In this document: one piece after another, positions 1 through 8,653 of the stretch
Layout: every line of letters begins with the position of its first letter
How positions within the stretch are numbered: position 1 is the stretch's first letter
Source: Coix lacryma-jobi var. lacryma-jobi
Taxonomy: Eukaryota > Streptophyta > Magnoliopsida > Poales > Poaceae
Direction of reading: 5' to 3'
Assembly (NCBI GenBank): GCA_009763385.1
Contig: CM019827.1
Coordinates: 118,615,964 to 118,679,963 of the forward strand
DNA length: 64,000 nt
Notes under the pieces: generated by a model
Databases searched by the model: none
The model's input: the letters and a program-made list of their open reading frames with translations, nothing else
What the model was told of the DNA's origin: nothing
Program-made: the position numbers and the translations under genes

Positions 1-840
1 CAGCCGACCGAATCCTTTGTAGCTCGCGAACTCGCCCGATCTTTCCCCTGTCGGCTTTCCCCCGCACACCCTCGTTCGAGACCGCTCGAGCAGGAGTCCG
101 TGCGGTGAGCCTCCTCTGTACGGGATGAGATAGCTTGAAGATTAAAGATGATAAGTGGGTCCAAATGGTCAGTGTCTGTTAAAATAATTTAGGGGCTTGG
201 GTTTAGGGGCTTCTGCTGAAGCAAATGTAAAATAGAGGGCCAACAAAAAAAAGGGGGAAGCACTCAAATCTAAAATAGGAGCTCTGATTTAGGGGCTTCT
301 GCTGGAGTTGCTCTAACAACGCAAACAACAGTGACACAAACGGGAAAGGCAGATCGACATACATACCCTTACACTGCTAGCTAGGAGAACATTTCCATTT
401 ATTTATCTATAGTATATTCATCCTTCCTTAGATGAGATGAGATAGGTAAAAAGGTAATACTCCATCATCAAGCTATAGAGAGCTCTAAACTACCAAATTT
501 AAACTCCATGAGCTAGACCTTCCCCCATTCCCAGCCGGAACCAGCTTGATCTACCAAATTAACCTGCAGGGCAAAAGCAAGATATACTTACAGACTACTT
601 ATCAGAGATCGCAAGTGCTAGTATGTTTACATGTTGTATGTACTACTTGTGCGTATCACGTCATGCATGTTGCAGAGCCAAACAACAACAAACTTGACCC
701 CACCGTACCTGCCAAAAACCTGACCACGTACTGTCCCCAACTTCAACTCTTGTTGTTGATCCAACCTTCCTTCTAGTGACGAAAAGCTTCAAAGACAAAA
801 TCAAAGATCAGTTAGAGAATAGGAACAATTAATAGGCCAT
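1..840. other. AT-rich flank without a recognised gene
   Basis: No convincing coding region is seen. Positions 190-320 contain twice the phrase 'taggggcttctgctg', the second time running into 'gagttgctcta'. This resembles the end of a degenerate grass MITE, but no matching opposite end was found. The last exon of the minus-strand DUF1618 gene to the right would be expected here. A possible acceptor (ccctgcag on the minus strand, near 565) exists, but no conserved C-terminal coding sequence was recognised. Confidence 0.4.
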
Positions 841-867
841 CATACCTACTTCTTGGCAGATGCATAC

Positions 868-1990
868 CTGCAGCAGGTGGTGCGACTGCTGCGGCGTAGT
901 CAGGCGGCAGCTCCCAGGCGCGAACGGAGGTGGAAGACGGGTTTGTTGGTCCCGAGCCCGTGGGCCTCGCACTCGATCAGCTTCTTGGCGCGCATGTCGA
1001 AGGCGAAGAGGTATTCGTCGAGCGGTCGAGGAAGAAGTAGAGAACGTTGGGGTTTTTGGGGTGGATGAGCGCGAATTCGAAGGCGGGGGTCCTTGTCCTT
1101 GTCCTTGTCCTCCTTTCCCGGTGGTAGCAGCCCGGCCGCCCTGAAGGTGTCCGAGTCCCGGATGTCGGCGAAGGAGAGCTTGTACTCGGGGCCCGTCCAC
1201 TTGGCCGTCTTCGGGTCGATGAGCGTGCGCATGGTGATGAACGTGGGCGCGGCGCCGTTGTTGGCCCTGGGCCTGCGGATCTGGACGCAGCGGAACTTGG
1301 CGTCGCTGAGCTGCACGTAGCGGCGGCCGGACGATTCCTCTCTCGAATTTGTCTTGGAAGCTGGCGAAGCGGTAGTCGCGATCCTCGTCGCTGTCGACTT
1401 CCGGGAGCGGGACGTAGAGGAAGTTGTTGCAGGTGAGGAGGCTGGCGTTGGTGTCGATCCACCAGATCTTGCCGCCGTGGGAGACGAGACGACGTCGTCG
1501 AAGACCCAGTACCTGTCGGGCGGCACCTGATATGTTGTGTCTTGTTGGTCTTGGCAGGCTTCAAGCTCGAGGCGCCATCTGCGGGTCCTCGACCAGTAGC
1601 GGACGATCGAGGGTGTCTCCTTCGCCTTTGCTGCCAAAGACGAAGTAGAAGTCGGCGAGGACGAAGGCGCCAGCAGCACCAGCGGGGTCCGAGCTGGGTG
1701 TACTCGTCGAAGCAGTGGACAGCAGATTTTTCGGGGAGGCGGTAGGACATGGTGGCGGCGGGCACGTCAAGGACGCAGTAGGTCGGCCCGGTCAAGACGA
1801 GGAGGAGGCCAGAAGGGTCGAGGGCCTTGATGGAGGGGGACCTGTCGTTGGGGGAGACCGACGGGGCGACGGTGAGGAAGGAGACGCGCGGGGGAGCTTC
1901 GACCTTGAGGGAGACGGCGAAGTCGTGCGGGAGGGGTGCCTCGGAGACGCGCGGGGTGGTGGAGAGGATAATCCACGACAGCGGCGCCAT
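868..1990 (-). pseudogene. DUF1618-domain gene copy 1, exon 1, with several frameshifts
   Basis: This is a member of the grass-expanded DUF1618 family, whose biochemical function is unknown. The start ATG at 1990 opens MAPLSWIILSTTPRV, the typical N-terminus (compare MPSPSEPPRPSWVILG in copy 2 at 62112). The similarity to copy 2 continues along the exon but hops between reading frames: the N-terminal ~100 residues in one frame, the VLADFYFVFGSKGEGD stretch in a second, and the TFITMRTLIDPKTAKW stretch in a third. The terminal RAWELPPDYAAAV stretch is in yet another frame. The exon ends at a good donor (CTGCAG/GTATGC) at 868, in the same place and phase as copy 2. Several indels therefore break the frame, so this is a pseudogene unless the assembly has indel errors. 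The final short exon was not found. Confidence 0.75.
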
Positions 1991-2127
1991 TTTTGCTTCT
2001 CTGGTGTGGTGGGGGTGGGGCGCTGCGCTGTGGCCGCTAGCGCCAAGCGGGCAGGAGGAAGGGGAACGAACTGGGGAAAGAAAGGCCTCTGGCTCTGGGG
2101 GAGGGCGGTCGCTCTCCTTCCTTTTTA

Positions 2128-2642
2128 TTCCCTCCGTCCAACAAAAATGCAATTCTCGCTTATCGAGAAGTCAAACAATTCAAACTTTGACCAAAGTTAT
2201 ATACTCCCTCCGTCCCAAGATATAAGGCGCGCACGTATTTCAAAATTCAAACTTTCTTATCTTTGACTAAGAATTAGTCTAATCATATGAAAAATTTATA
2301 CTATAAAAGTAATTGTATTATATTTGTATTTAGAAATACTTTCTAATGATCAAACTTTTATTTCTATAAATTATATATTATAAGAGAAATTATAGGTCAA
2401 AATATATTTTTGAAGACCGTGTCAAGTCAAATCGCGCCTTATATCTTGGGACGGAGGGAGTAAAAAAGTACTAACATTCTTGATACAAAAAATATATCAT
2501 TAGATTAGTAATAAAATATATTTTCATAATAATTTTATTTAACGATATAAATACTAATACTTTTTATTATATCCTTGGTCAAAGTTGAATTGACTTGACC
2601 GGCACGGATCCCATAATTGCATGTTTTTATGTACGGAGGGAG
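2128..2642. mobile_element. Outer Stowaway-like MITE, split by another MITE
   Basis: The left end 'ttccctccgtccaac' and right end 'gtacggaggga' form degenerate Stowaway inverted repeats. The element is flanked by the TA dinucleotide at 2126-2127 and 2643-2644. The sub-terminal parts also pair: 'aaaaatgcaattctcg' on the left with the reverse of 'aattgcatgttttta' on the right, and both halves contain 'caaagtt(g/t)a'. The element is interrupted by the complete MITE at 2204-2460. Without the insert it is about 256 bp, normal for Stowaway (Tc1/mariner-derived, non-autonomous). Confidence 0.75.
2204..2460. mobile_element. Inner Stowaway MITE (257 bp), nested
   Basis: Perfect 28-bp terminal inverted repeats begin CTCCCTCCGTCCCAAGATAT, and both ends are flanked by TA (2202-2203 and 2461-2462). 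The length and TA target identify a Stowaway element mobilised in trans by Tc1/mariner-like transposases. Its perfect inverted repeats, against the degenerate ones of the surrounding MITE, show that it is the younger insertion. Confidence 0.92.
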
Positions 2643-2969
2643 TACTCTGTATTTGTTGGTTGCCGTGCCGTGGCGACGTGGCGTGCCTGGTGCCCTGACG
2701 TCATCATCTCAGACGGTGTAGCCGTGGGTTTCAAAGTTTTGGCCAATGGCTGGCGAGTTCATTCAAACCACCCTGCCAAGCAAGGGGCGAGGCAAACAAC
2801 AAACATGCCAGTATGCCACAGTAATTAATTAATCGAAAAAAAAGAAAGAAAAAGAATCATTCATTTGAACTTTTTAGTTCGGGTTTTGTGTTTGAATTTA
2901 TCGGTCCGAGTCCGGGTTAAGGTACCATTTGCCCGCTGATTCTTTTGAAATTGCAACGAGGATGGATAA

Positions 2970-3205
2970 GGTCATGTTTAGTTTCTCCAAATATTTCTAG
3001 ATTCTCTCTCATATCAATCTTTAGCTGCATGCATGCATGGAGCATTAAATGTAGGTAAAAAATAACTAATTGTACTTTTAGTGTCATCTACATGTCGAGA
3101 CGAATCTTTTAAGCCTAATTGGTCTATATTTAGACAAAGTTTGTCGAATAACAACGAAAGTACTATAGTGTGTTTTCCAAATACTTCTTAGAACTAAACA
3201 AGCCC
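2970..3205. mobile_element. Grass MITE with TGTTTAGTT ends
   Basis: The left end 'ggtcatgtttagtttc' and right end 'gaactaaacaagccc' are inverted repeats. The interior contains 'ggagcattaaatgtaggtaaaa', 'ataactaattgta', 'gagacgaatcttttaagcctaatt' and 'aacaacgaaagt'. The same interior phrases recur in the elements at 62334-62565 and (reverse orientation) 63880-64000, so this is a dispersed non-autonomous family. The superfamily is not certain; a clean target-site duplication was not seen for this copy. Confidence 0.7.
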
Positions 3206-3473
3206 GGCTTCCACGGTACCTGCTCATCTGGCAGCGGCAGAGAGCCAGCCAGCTAGCCATGCGATGACAGGAACGAAAGGCTGGTGCTGTGTCTGCTGCT
3301 GTGTTGCTGTGCAGTGCAGACTGGAATCCGATCAGAACAGCGGGAGCAGCAGGTTGCTTTGCGCCGTTGCCAGTCTTGTCTCTCGCAGTCGCTTGGCCAT
3401 GGCGGAAAAGTGAAAACCCAGACTGGGCCATGGCTGGTACTGTGCGTCCTACAGTCACAGAAGTTCACGGTCA

Positions 3474-3727
3474 TAGACTATCCGCACTCACGTTCCTCTA
3501 TTTTTATCCTCTATACTGCCTAGTCATCAAGATTATCTCCTTTATACTCATTTCTCGCGCATCCATCCATCCTCTATATCATCCTCTATTCACTGTGGGT
3601 CCACTTGTTATTTTATCTAAATATATCCATGAGAGATCTAGTTTTGAAGAATTAATTGCAACGAATTCAATGGTGCAATCGAAATTTAATTTGAATTTTT
3701 GGCTTGTGAGTTATAACATTTTTTTAG
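3474..3727 (+). repeat. Dispersed repeat, copy 1 of 2
   Basis: This ~250-bp unit begins 'tagactatccgcactcacg', contains 'aaatatatccatgagagatc' and ends near 'gagttataacattttt'. A second copy in the same orientation begins at 3957 and is mostly identical, with scattered substitutions. It is AT-rich with no coding potential. It could be a MITE or a segmental duplication; no inverted ends were recognised. Confidence 0.75.
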
Positions 3728-3956
3728 TTATTTGAACTGGTGGGGCCCGCCACTACTACTCTCACCTCTCTCACACAGTCTCGTACGCTATCCTCAGGCC
3801 AATCCGTTCAATTTAGCAGCCACGCGCCGGTTACAGGCCGTCAAGCGGACCGCGCTGCAGCTCATCACACAGGTGCCAGTGCAGTTCGTCTAAAAGTTCC
3901 GGAAATGCAGTCACAAAACACACGATACATGGAACGTTTTTCTGAACGAGGGGTTT

Positions 3957-4207
3957 TAGACTATCCGCACTCACGTTCCTCTATTTTCATCCTCTATACT
4001 GCCTTGTCATCAAGATTCTCTCCTCTATATATATTTCTCCCGCATCCATCCATCGTCTATATCATCTTCTATCCACTGTGGTCCCACTTGTCACTTTATC
4101 TAAATATATCCATGAGAGATCTAGTTTTAAAAAATTAATTGCAACGAATTTAATGGTGCAATCAGAATTTAATTTGGAATTTTGGTTTGTGAGATATAGT
4201 ATTTTTT
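3957..4207 (+). repeat. Dispersed repeat, copy 2 of 2
   Basis: Second copy of the repeat at 3474-3727, in the same orientation and 483 bp downstream. The intervening sequence (3728-3956) is unique. The copies differ by point changes and short indels (for example 'atttctcgcgcatcc' versus 'atttctcccgcatcc'), so the duplication is not very recent. Confidence 0.75.
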
Positions 4208-4659
4208 CCAAATGAATTTGGTGGAGGCCACCTTGCTGTAGGCTTCAGATGATGCGCGTGGGCACTGGGCGCGTGGCCTGCGGCCGCATAGCGGACTCCT
4301 GCATTGCGTGAAATATATAGCGGATGCATGTCTATAGTGTATGATGTACCGGGTACCGCTGCAGCTGTATTTTACGTCAAATCGGTTTGCCGGACTGGAT
4401 AGCGTCGCCCGGTGCGGTTGGTCTTGCACCGTCAAAACAAAAATGTTCCACGATACGAAAGACATGCTCGTGCTATTTGGAACATGACACTATACCACGT
4501 TTCCATACCACGTTTCCAGTGACTGAGGTGTGTCCGCAGCCCACAGCTGGAGCTGGACTGGGTGGAGGTTCCTGCTGGATTGATTCATCGGAAAAAGAAA
4601 ATAAAGTAATGCGCTGCGACCCGAGTCAGCAAATGAATTCCTAAACAACCACTCACGTT

Positions 4660-4809
4660 CAACAAACTTCAAAGGGAGCCCCATACGGTCATAGTCATAC
4701 AAGATATTTTTTTGGTCTCCAGCAGTCAAATTACCAACAAACTTCAAAGGGAGCCCCATACGGTCATAGTCATACAAGATATTTTTTTGGTCTCCAGCAG
4801 TCAAATTAC
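4660..4809 (+). repeat. Perfect 75-bp tandem duplication
   Basis: Two head-to-tail copies (4660-4734 and 4735-4809) begin 'caacaaacttcaaagggagc' and end 'cagcagtcaaattac'. I see no differences between them, so the duplication is recent or is an assembly artefact. It lies in non-coding sequence. Confidence 0.9.
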
Positions 4810-5527
4810 CAAAACATGCTGTATGTATATGCCCCCTCCGATCGATACCATCCTGCTAACATAATTTCATGACCCCAGAAATTTTTTTAAAAAAGCTTAG
4901 CACCCTGCGTCAACGCCAGACTGCAGTAACTTGATTGCTTCCTCAACCTGCAGGAAAACAACGGACAGACCAAAATCGCACTGTGTAAGAGAACCATGGT
5001 TACTTCCAAACCCAAAACAGTACCGTGCAACAGAACGATTCTTGACATATAACTCTACTGTAGATGTTGTTCTACGAAACAGAATCTACTGTAGATGGTT
5101 ACCCTAAACAGCTTCAGCCTCACCTGCCAAAAAGATAACCACCGCAGCCTCAGTTCTTCAGTCTTAGATATTCACTGATGCTAGTGTTGCAGCGACGTCA
5201 TCTGCTCCACCCTCAGTATTCTCCTTGGCAAAATCTTCATCAGAAACATAATATATCAGTCACACCACAAATAACATCTTTCTTTTAAGAACATATATAT
5301 AGTATCTTTATTTAAGATGTACTAATGTGACCGCAAAACCATTAATTAACATGATGGGTTACAACATAAAATCATTTAATCTTTCTACCATATTTTGTGG
5401 GAAACAACAAGGTCAGGAAATCATTCCACAGAAAGTAGAAAACACCAATTTCCTAGGTATATAGAGGATATTTTGATGACCCTGCATGCGCGCGCCTAAG
5501 TAGTTTATGCCAGATTAGAAAGAATTA
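4810..5527. other. Intergenic spacer, nothing recognised
   Basis: AT-rich sequence without a supported gene, RNA or repeat structure. A short direct phrase 'tctactgtagatg' occurs twice near 5050-5098. No inverted-repeat element ends were found. Confidence 0.4.
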
Positions 5528-5786
5528 GGGCCTGTTTGGTTGGTGACCGTAACTTGCCACGCCTGATCTTCGGCAAACTGTGGCTGCCACAGAAAGTGTG
5601 GCGAGCAAAATCGAAGCCACACTTGTGGCAAAGTTTGGCACGAAAATGAGTCTATGACGTGTGGGGCATGGTGCTAAGAAAGTGTGGCGTGCCATAGCTG
5701 TGGCAGTGAACCAAACGACTGCCAGAAAAACTGTGGCACGACGAATCTGTGGCGTGGCAAGTTCTGGTCACCAACCAAACAGACCC
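5528..5786. mobile_element. Tourist-like MITE (259 bp, TTA target site)
   Basis: Long inverted repeats begin GGGCCTGTTTGGTTGGTGAC on the left and close with the complementary 'caccaaccaaacagaccc' on the right. Target-site duplication TTA is present at 5525-5527 and 5787-5789. Size, TTA target and ends fit the PIF/Harbinger-derived Tourist group. The interior repeats the words 'ctgtggc' and 'gtgtggc'. Confidence 0.9.
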
Positions 5787-5870
5787 TTACCCACTGAAGT
5801 TTCATTGCAATTAGGCAGGGAACACAACATTTCACACGGCATTTGAAACCAAACTGGGCATCTCAAACAA

Positions 5871-6420
5871 CACTATGCCAGAAAAGCTTATCAGTGACGC
5901 GTCCAAAGGCTTATCAGTGACGCGGAAAACACGCGTCACTGTTTCTACGTCTGTGATAATAGGAAATCAGTGACACATAAATCCGCGTCACTGATAAGGA
6001 AATATTAGTGACGCGTGTTTAGAAAGCGTGTCACTGATGATGGACTAACAGTGACGTACCTTTACAACACGCGTCACTGATAGTGGTCTATCAGTGACGC
6101 CTTGTGCTAACCCGCGTCACTGATAGTAGGCTACCAGTGACACTTGGTGCTAACACGCGTCACTGATAGTGGGCTACCAGTGACACTTGGTGCTAACACG
6201 CGTCACTGATAAGGTATTATTAGTAACACTTGGTGCCAACACGCGTCAATGATAGTTGGCTATCAGTGACACGTTGTGCTAACCCGTGTCACTAATAGTA
6301 GACTACCAGTGACACGTGGTACCAACAAGAGTCACTAATAAGGCATTATCAGTAACATGCTCTGTGAATACGAGTCACTGATAGTTAGCAATACACATCA
6401 CAGATGAGGTACCTTCACAG
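5871..6420. repeat. CACTA sub-terminal repeat region, left end
   Basis: More than a dozen short degenerate units contain 'cagtgacgcg' or the reverse 'cgcgtcactgata', in both orientations, separated by about 15-30 bp. Such sub-terminal arrays are the known binding sites of the TnpA-type protein in CACTA elements. The units become more degenerate toward the interior (for example 'gagtcactaata'). Confidence 0.88.
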
Positions 6421-6655
6421 CACATATATGAAAGCCATCAGTACACACATATATATATATCACAACACTTCCATAAGAGGTACAAGTTCAACTGATTCAC
6501 ATGTATATCAAATTCATTGACAAATTCGTTGACAAATTCATTGCAGGTTCACAACTTGATTGAAATCCATCACAACACTGGACTTAACTTATATATATAT
6601 CACACACTACATCACTAGACCCATACTGATAATGAGAATCACACATAACTAGTGC

Positions 6656-6772
6656 TCAACTAACAGGATGATAAAACTCTCCTTTCTTGTCGATGACCTT
6701 TTCCACTAAGAACATGGCTAGCTTTTCTCTAGTCATCCACGTATCGATGGGCGTCGTCAAGACTTCAAATTC
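6656..6772 (-). CDS. Last exon of CACTA Ulp1-like gene
   Basis: The minus strand reads EFEVLTTPIDTWMTREKLAM followed by a basic/acidic tail ending at a TGA stop at 6656-6658. A plausible acceptor (taacacag) precedes it at 6773. The reading resembles the conserved C-terminal tails of CACTA second-gene proteins, and it lies in the right order after the protease-like exons at 8339-7678. It is separated from the previous exon by an intron of about 0.9 kb that contains the captured host fragment. The splice junction is inferred, not shown by transcripts. Confidence 0.6.
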   Translation of the reverse strand, partial: EFEVLTTPIDTWMTREKLAMFLVEKVIDKKGEFYHPVS

Positions 6773-6938
6773 CTGTGTTAAAATAAAAAATTTGGTCAAA
6801 ATAAAAAATGGTACAGTACAATATAGAAGAACATAGTTGGATGATTTTAAACACCAACATTTTCTATATAGGCATCTTACTAATACCTGTATATTCTGTT
6901 CCTACATTCTCTTTTTTTTCTGTCTCTCTCATTTGTAG

Positions 6939-7445
6939 GATGTACAAAACTCAACTAGGAAACCAGCGGAAACTGTTCTGTTGGTTATTGACGACGAAGG
7001 AGTTGAAACTTTGATACCTGAGCTTCTGAGGGGAATCAATGACAGTCAGGTTATTGCTACTTACTAGAGTAGCCACTAATTTTTAAGCTGAAATCTTTGA
7101 GGTGGCTTCTGTACTAGACTAAAACTTCTGTTTCCATTTTCAGGGTGTGCCTATTCTTGTGCCTGGCTTATGTCTTCCTAAAGCACTACAACCTTTTCTT
7201 CCTATATTTCAGTAGGTTTTTATTTGTGAATTTTCATTTATAATGGTGTACACATATTTAAATTTCAAGTGTAAGGAAGTGCAGCACAAGATTAATTTCA
7301 TGCATGTATGACACATTTCTATTGAACTCCAGGGTTTAATTAGTGGGTCTGCTGAAACAAAGGAGCAGGCAGTTGAAGGTTTATGAGAGTTAATTGACGT
7401 AACAAGCGAGAAGACTCTTAAGGAAGTTGTAGTGCCAATTACAGG
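6939..7445 (+). pseudogene. Captured GCN1/ILITYHIA gene fragment (three exon pieces)
   Basis: Three exon-like blocks with flanking AG/GT-type borders lie on the plus strand, opposite to the transposon genes: 6939-7049 (reads DVQNSTRKPAETVLLVIDD...), 7144-7212 (GVPILVPGLCLPKALQPFLP) and 7333-7445 (GLISGSAETKEQAVEGL, stop, ELIDVTSEKTLKEVVVPITG). These match in order the HEAT-repeat region of the translational activator GCN1 (ILITYHIA in Arabidopsis), which binds ribosomes and activates the eIF2-alpha kinase GCN2. The exon sequence between blocks 1 and 2 is missing. Block 3 has a TGA where the family has glycine (GLGEL), and the donor after block 2 is damaged (CAG/TAGG). It is a non-functional transduplicated fragment. 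It lies inside the last intron of the CACTA second gene, in antisense. Confidence 0.82.
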
Positions 7446-7677
7446 GTATGTTTTTTTCCTTCTTGAAATTGTGATTGTCCTTTTGAATGTTTCACATATG
7501 TGGATTTGTGTTGTTTGAGGAAAGGCCAATGGGGAAATCAGGAGACAGTCCATACACTACAAATTGAATGGTATTATGACATTATTGCTGCCAAGTTTTA
7601 GCTTTTGCTGTATTGCCTTGTGAGCAACTAGAACACATACCTCATCACATATACAAAAGGTGACGAGCAACACATAC

Positions 7678-7770
7678 CTCATCACATTCCAAGTTTGTCT
7701 TTCTCATAGCTAACGACAAGTGGTGTGCAGCATAGAAGCCGGATAACTTGACAGAAGATTGCTGATGGCA
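7678..7770 (-). CDS. CACTA Ulp1-like gene, exon 4 (catalytic-Cys region)
   Basis: The exon reads CHQQSSVKLSGFYAAHHLSL then AMRKTNLECDE. It is bounded by an acceptor (tttgtcgcag) and the donor GTATGT. In Ulp1/C48 peptidases of CACTA elements this segment has the form Q..G/S-V-x-C-G-Y/F-Y, with the catalytic cysteine before Gly-Tyr. Here that position reads S (KLSGFY), so the protease-like domain is probably catalytically dead or altered. The homology call rests on order and motif shape. Confidence 0.6.
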
Positions 7771-7874
7771 CTGCGACAAATATATATATATATATAACAC
7801 AGAATCATTTGAAAATGAAAGTTGAACACAATACTAGAGGCACAATACTGACTTTTATTTTTAGAAGCACTTAC

Positions 7875-7944
7875 CGCAAATTTGGTAGCGTGTTTCAATG
7901 GCTCAGGCCTTTCTTTCAGCCTGCTTGTGTGCCTTGCAAAAGCC
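7875..7944 (-). CDS. CACTA Ulp1-like gene, exon 3
   Basis: A short exon reading AFARHTSRLKERPEPLKHAT. It is bounded by an acceptor (ttgtatgtag) and a strong donor (GCG/GTAAGTGC). It corresponds to the variable stretch between the His/Asp and Cys parts of the Ulp1-like peptidase fold in CACTA second-gene proteins. Confidence 0.6.
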
Positions 7945-8046
7945 CTACATACAATAGTACAACACACACATATATGCCTTATTATGCCTGTTCAATGACA
8001 TCTTCATTTATGACTCAAGTTAATAATAGGTAAGCAAACAACTCAC

Positions 8047-8339
8047 TCGTCAATCAACAATTTTAGCACGCTGAAATCATGGTTTCCAGATCTGTTGGAA
8101 TCAAGGTATATGACCTTATTCCACTTTTGAATTACCATCACGACAACACAATGATCACCAGCTAAGCCACCAAAGTTGTAGGCAAACATTATGTACTCAC
8201 TCTTGGTATACTTGGTGAAGGCCTTAGAACATACTGCAGAACTTTGTCTCTATCAAAGTTTATGCTGTCCAATGACATCACTTGTGGATCAAGAAAGCCC
8301 ACAGGAATGTCCTTAGCTTTAGCTTCCACAATCAGTGAT
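8047..8339 (-). pseudogene. CACTA Ulp1-like gene, exon 2 (His/Asp region), frameshifted
   Basis: The exon continues in frame from the large exon (W-T-L/S-L-I-V-E-A-K) through FLDPQVMSLDSINFDRD. It then needs a one-base shift near 8225 to read KAFTKYTKSEYIMFAYNFGG and GDHCVVVMVIQKWNKVIYLD. The last part has the shape of the Ulp1/C48 peptidase core: histidine in GDH, then a hydrophobic strand and aspartate in YLDS. The donor GA/GTGAGT closes the exon at 8047. The shift looks like a single missing base in a 'ctaagg' run and would truncate the protein. Confidence 0.65.
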
Positions 8340-8493
8340 CTAAAAATGACAAAGAACATGTAGAGAACATAAATACAGAAACTAACTGCTATCCCATGCC
8401 CATCATATAAAAGTAGTCTTATAAAATTCAGGTTATTTCATCTTAATTCAGACCATAATTGTAGTCCTGGATATAAAATTCAGGTTATTTCAG

Positions 8494-8619
8494 CTTGTTT
8501 TTGTTCTTCTACCATGGGGTAACAAATATCCTTGTTATTTCAGCTTGGAATATCAAATATCAAATGCTTTGACAATACTAAATCACCTTGTTTTTGTTCT
8601 TCTACCATGGGGTAACAAA
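8494..8619 (+). repeat. 33-bp direct repeat in CACTA intron
   Basis: The phrase 'cttgtttttgttcttctacc' plus 13 further bases occurs at 8494-8526 and again at 8587-8619 without differences. 'ttcaggttatttcagcttg' variants surround it. It lies in the intron between exons 1 and 2 of the minus-strand second gene. It is probably replication slippage. Confidence 0.8.
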
Positions 8620-8653
8620 AGTAAAGAAGACTAATTTGTTTGGAAGTACTTAC

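Noticed and set aside
546..776. 76-codon ORF near the left edge
   Set aside because: No domain, unusual composition and no neighbouring exon; expected by chance.
5871..6420. Regularly spaced palindromic repeats resembling a CRISPR array
   Set aside because: Plant genome, variable spacing, units in both orientations and position at CACTA ends; these are sub-terminal transposase-binding repeats.
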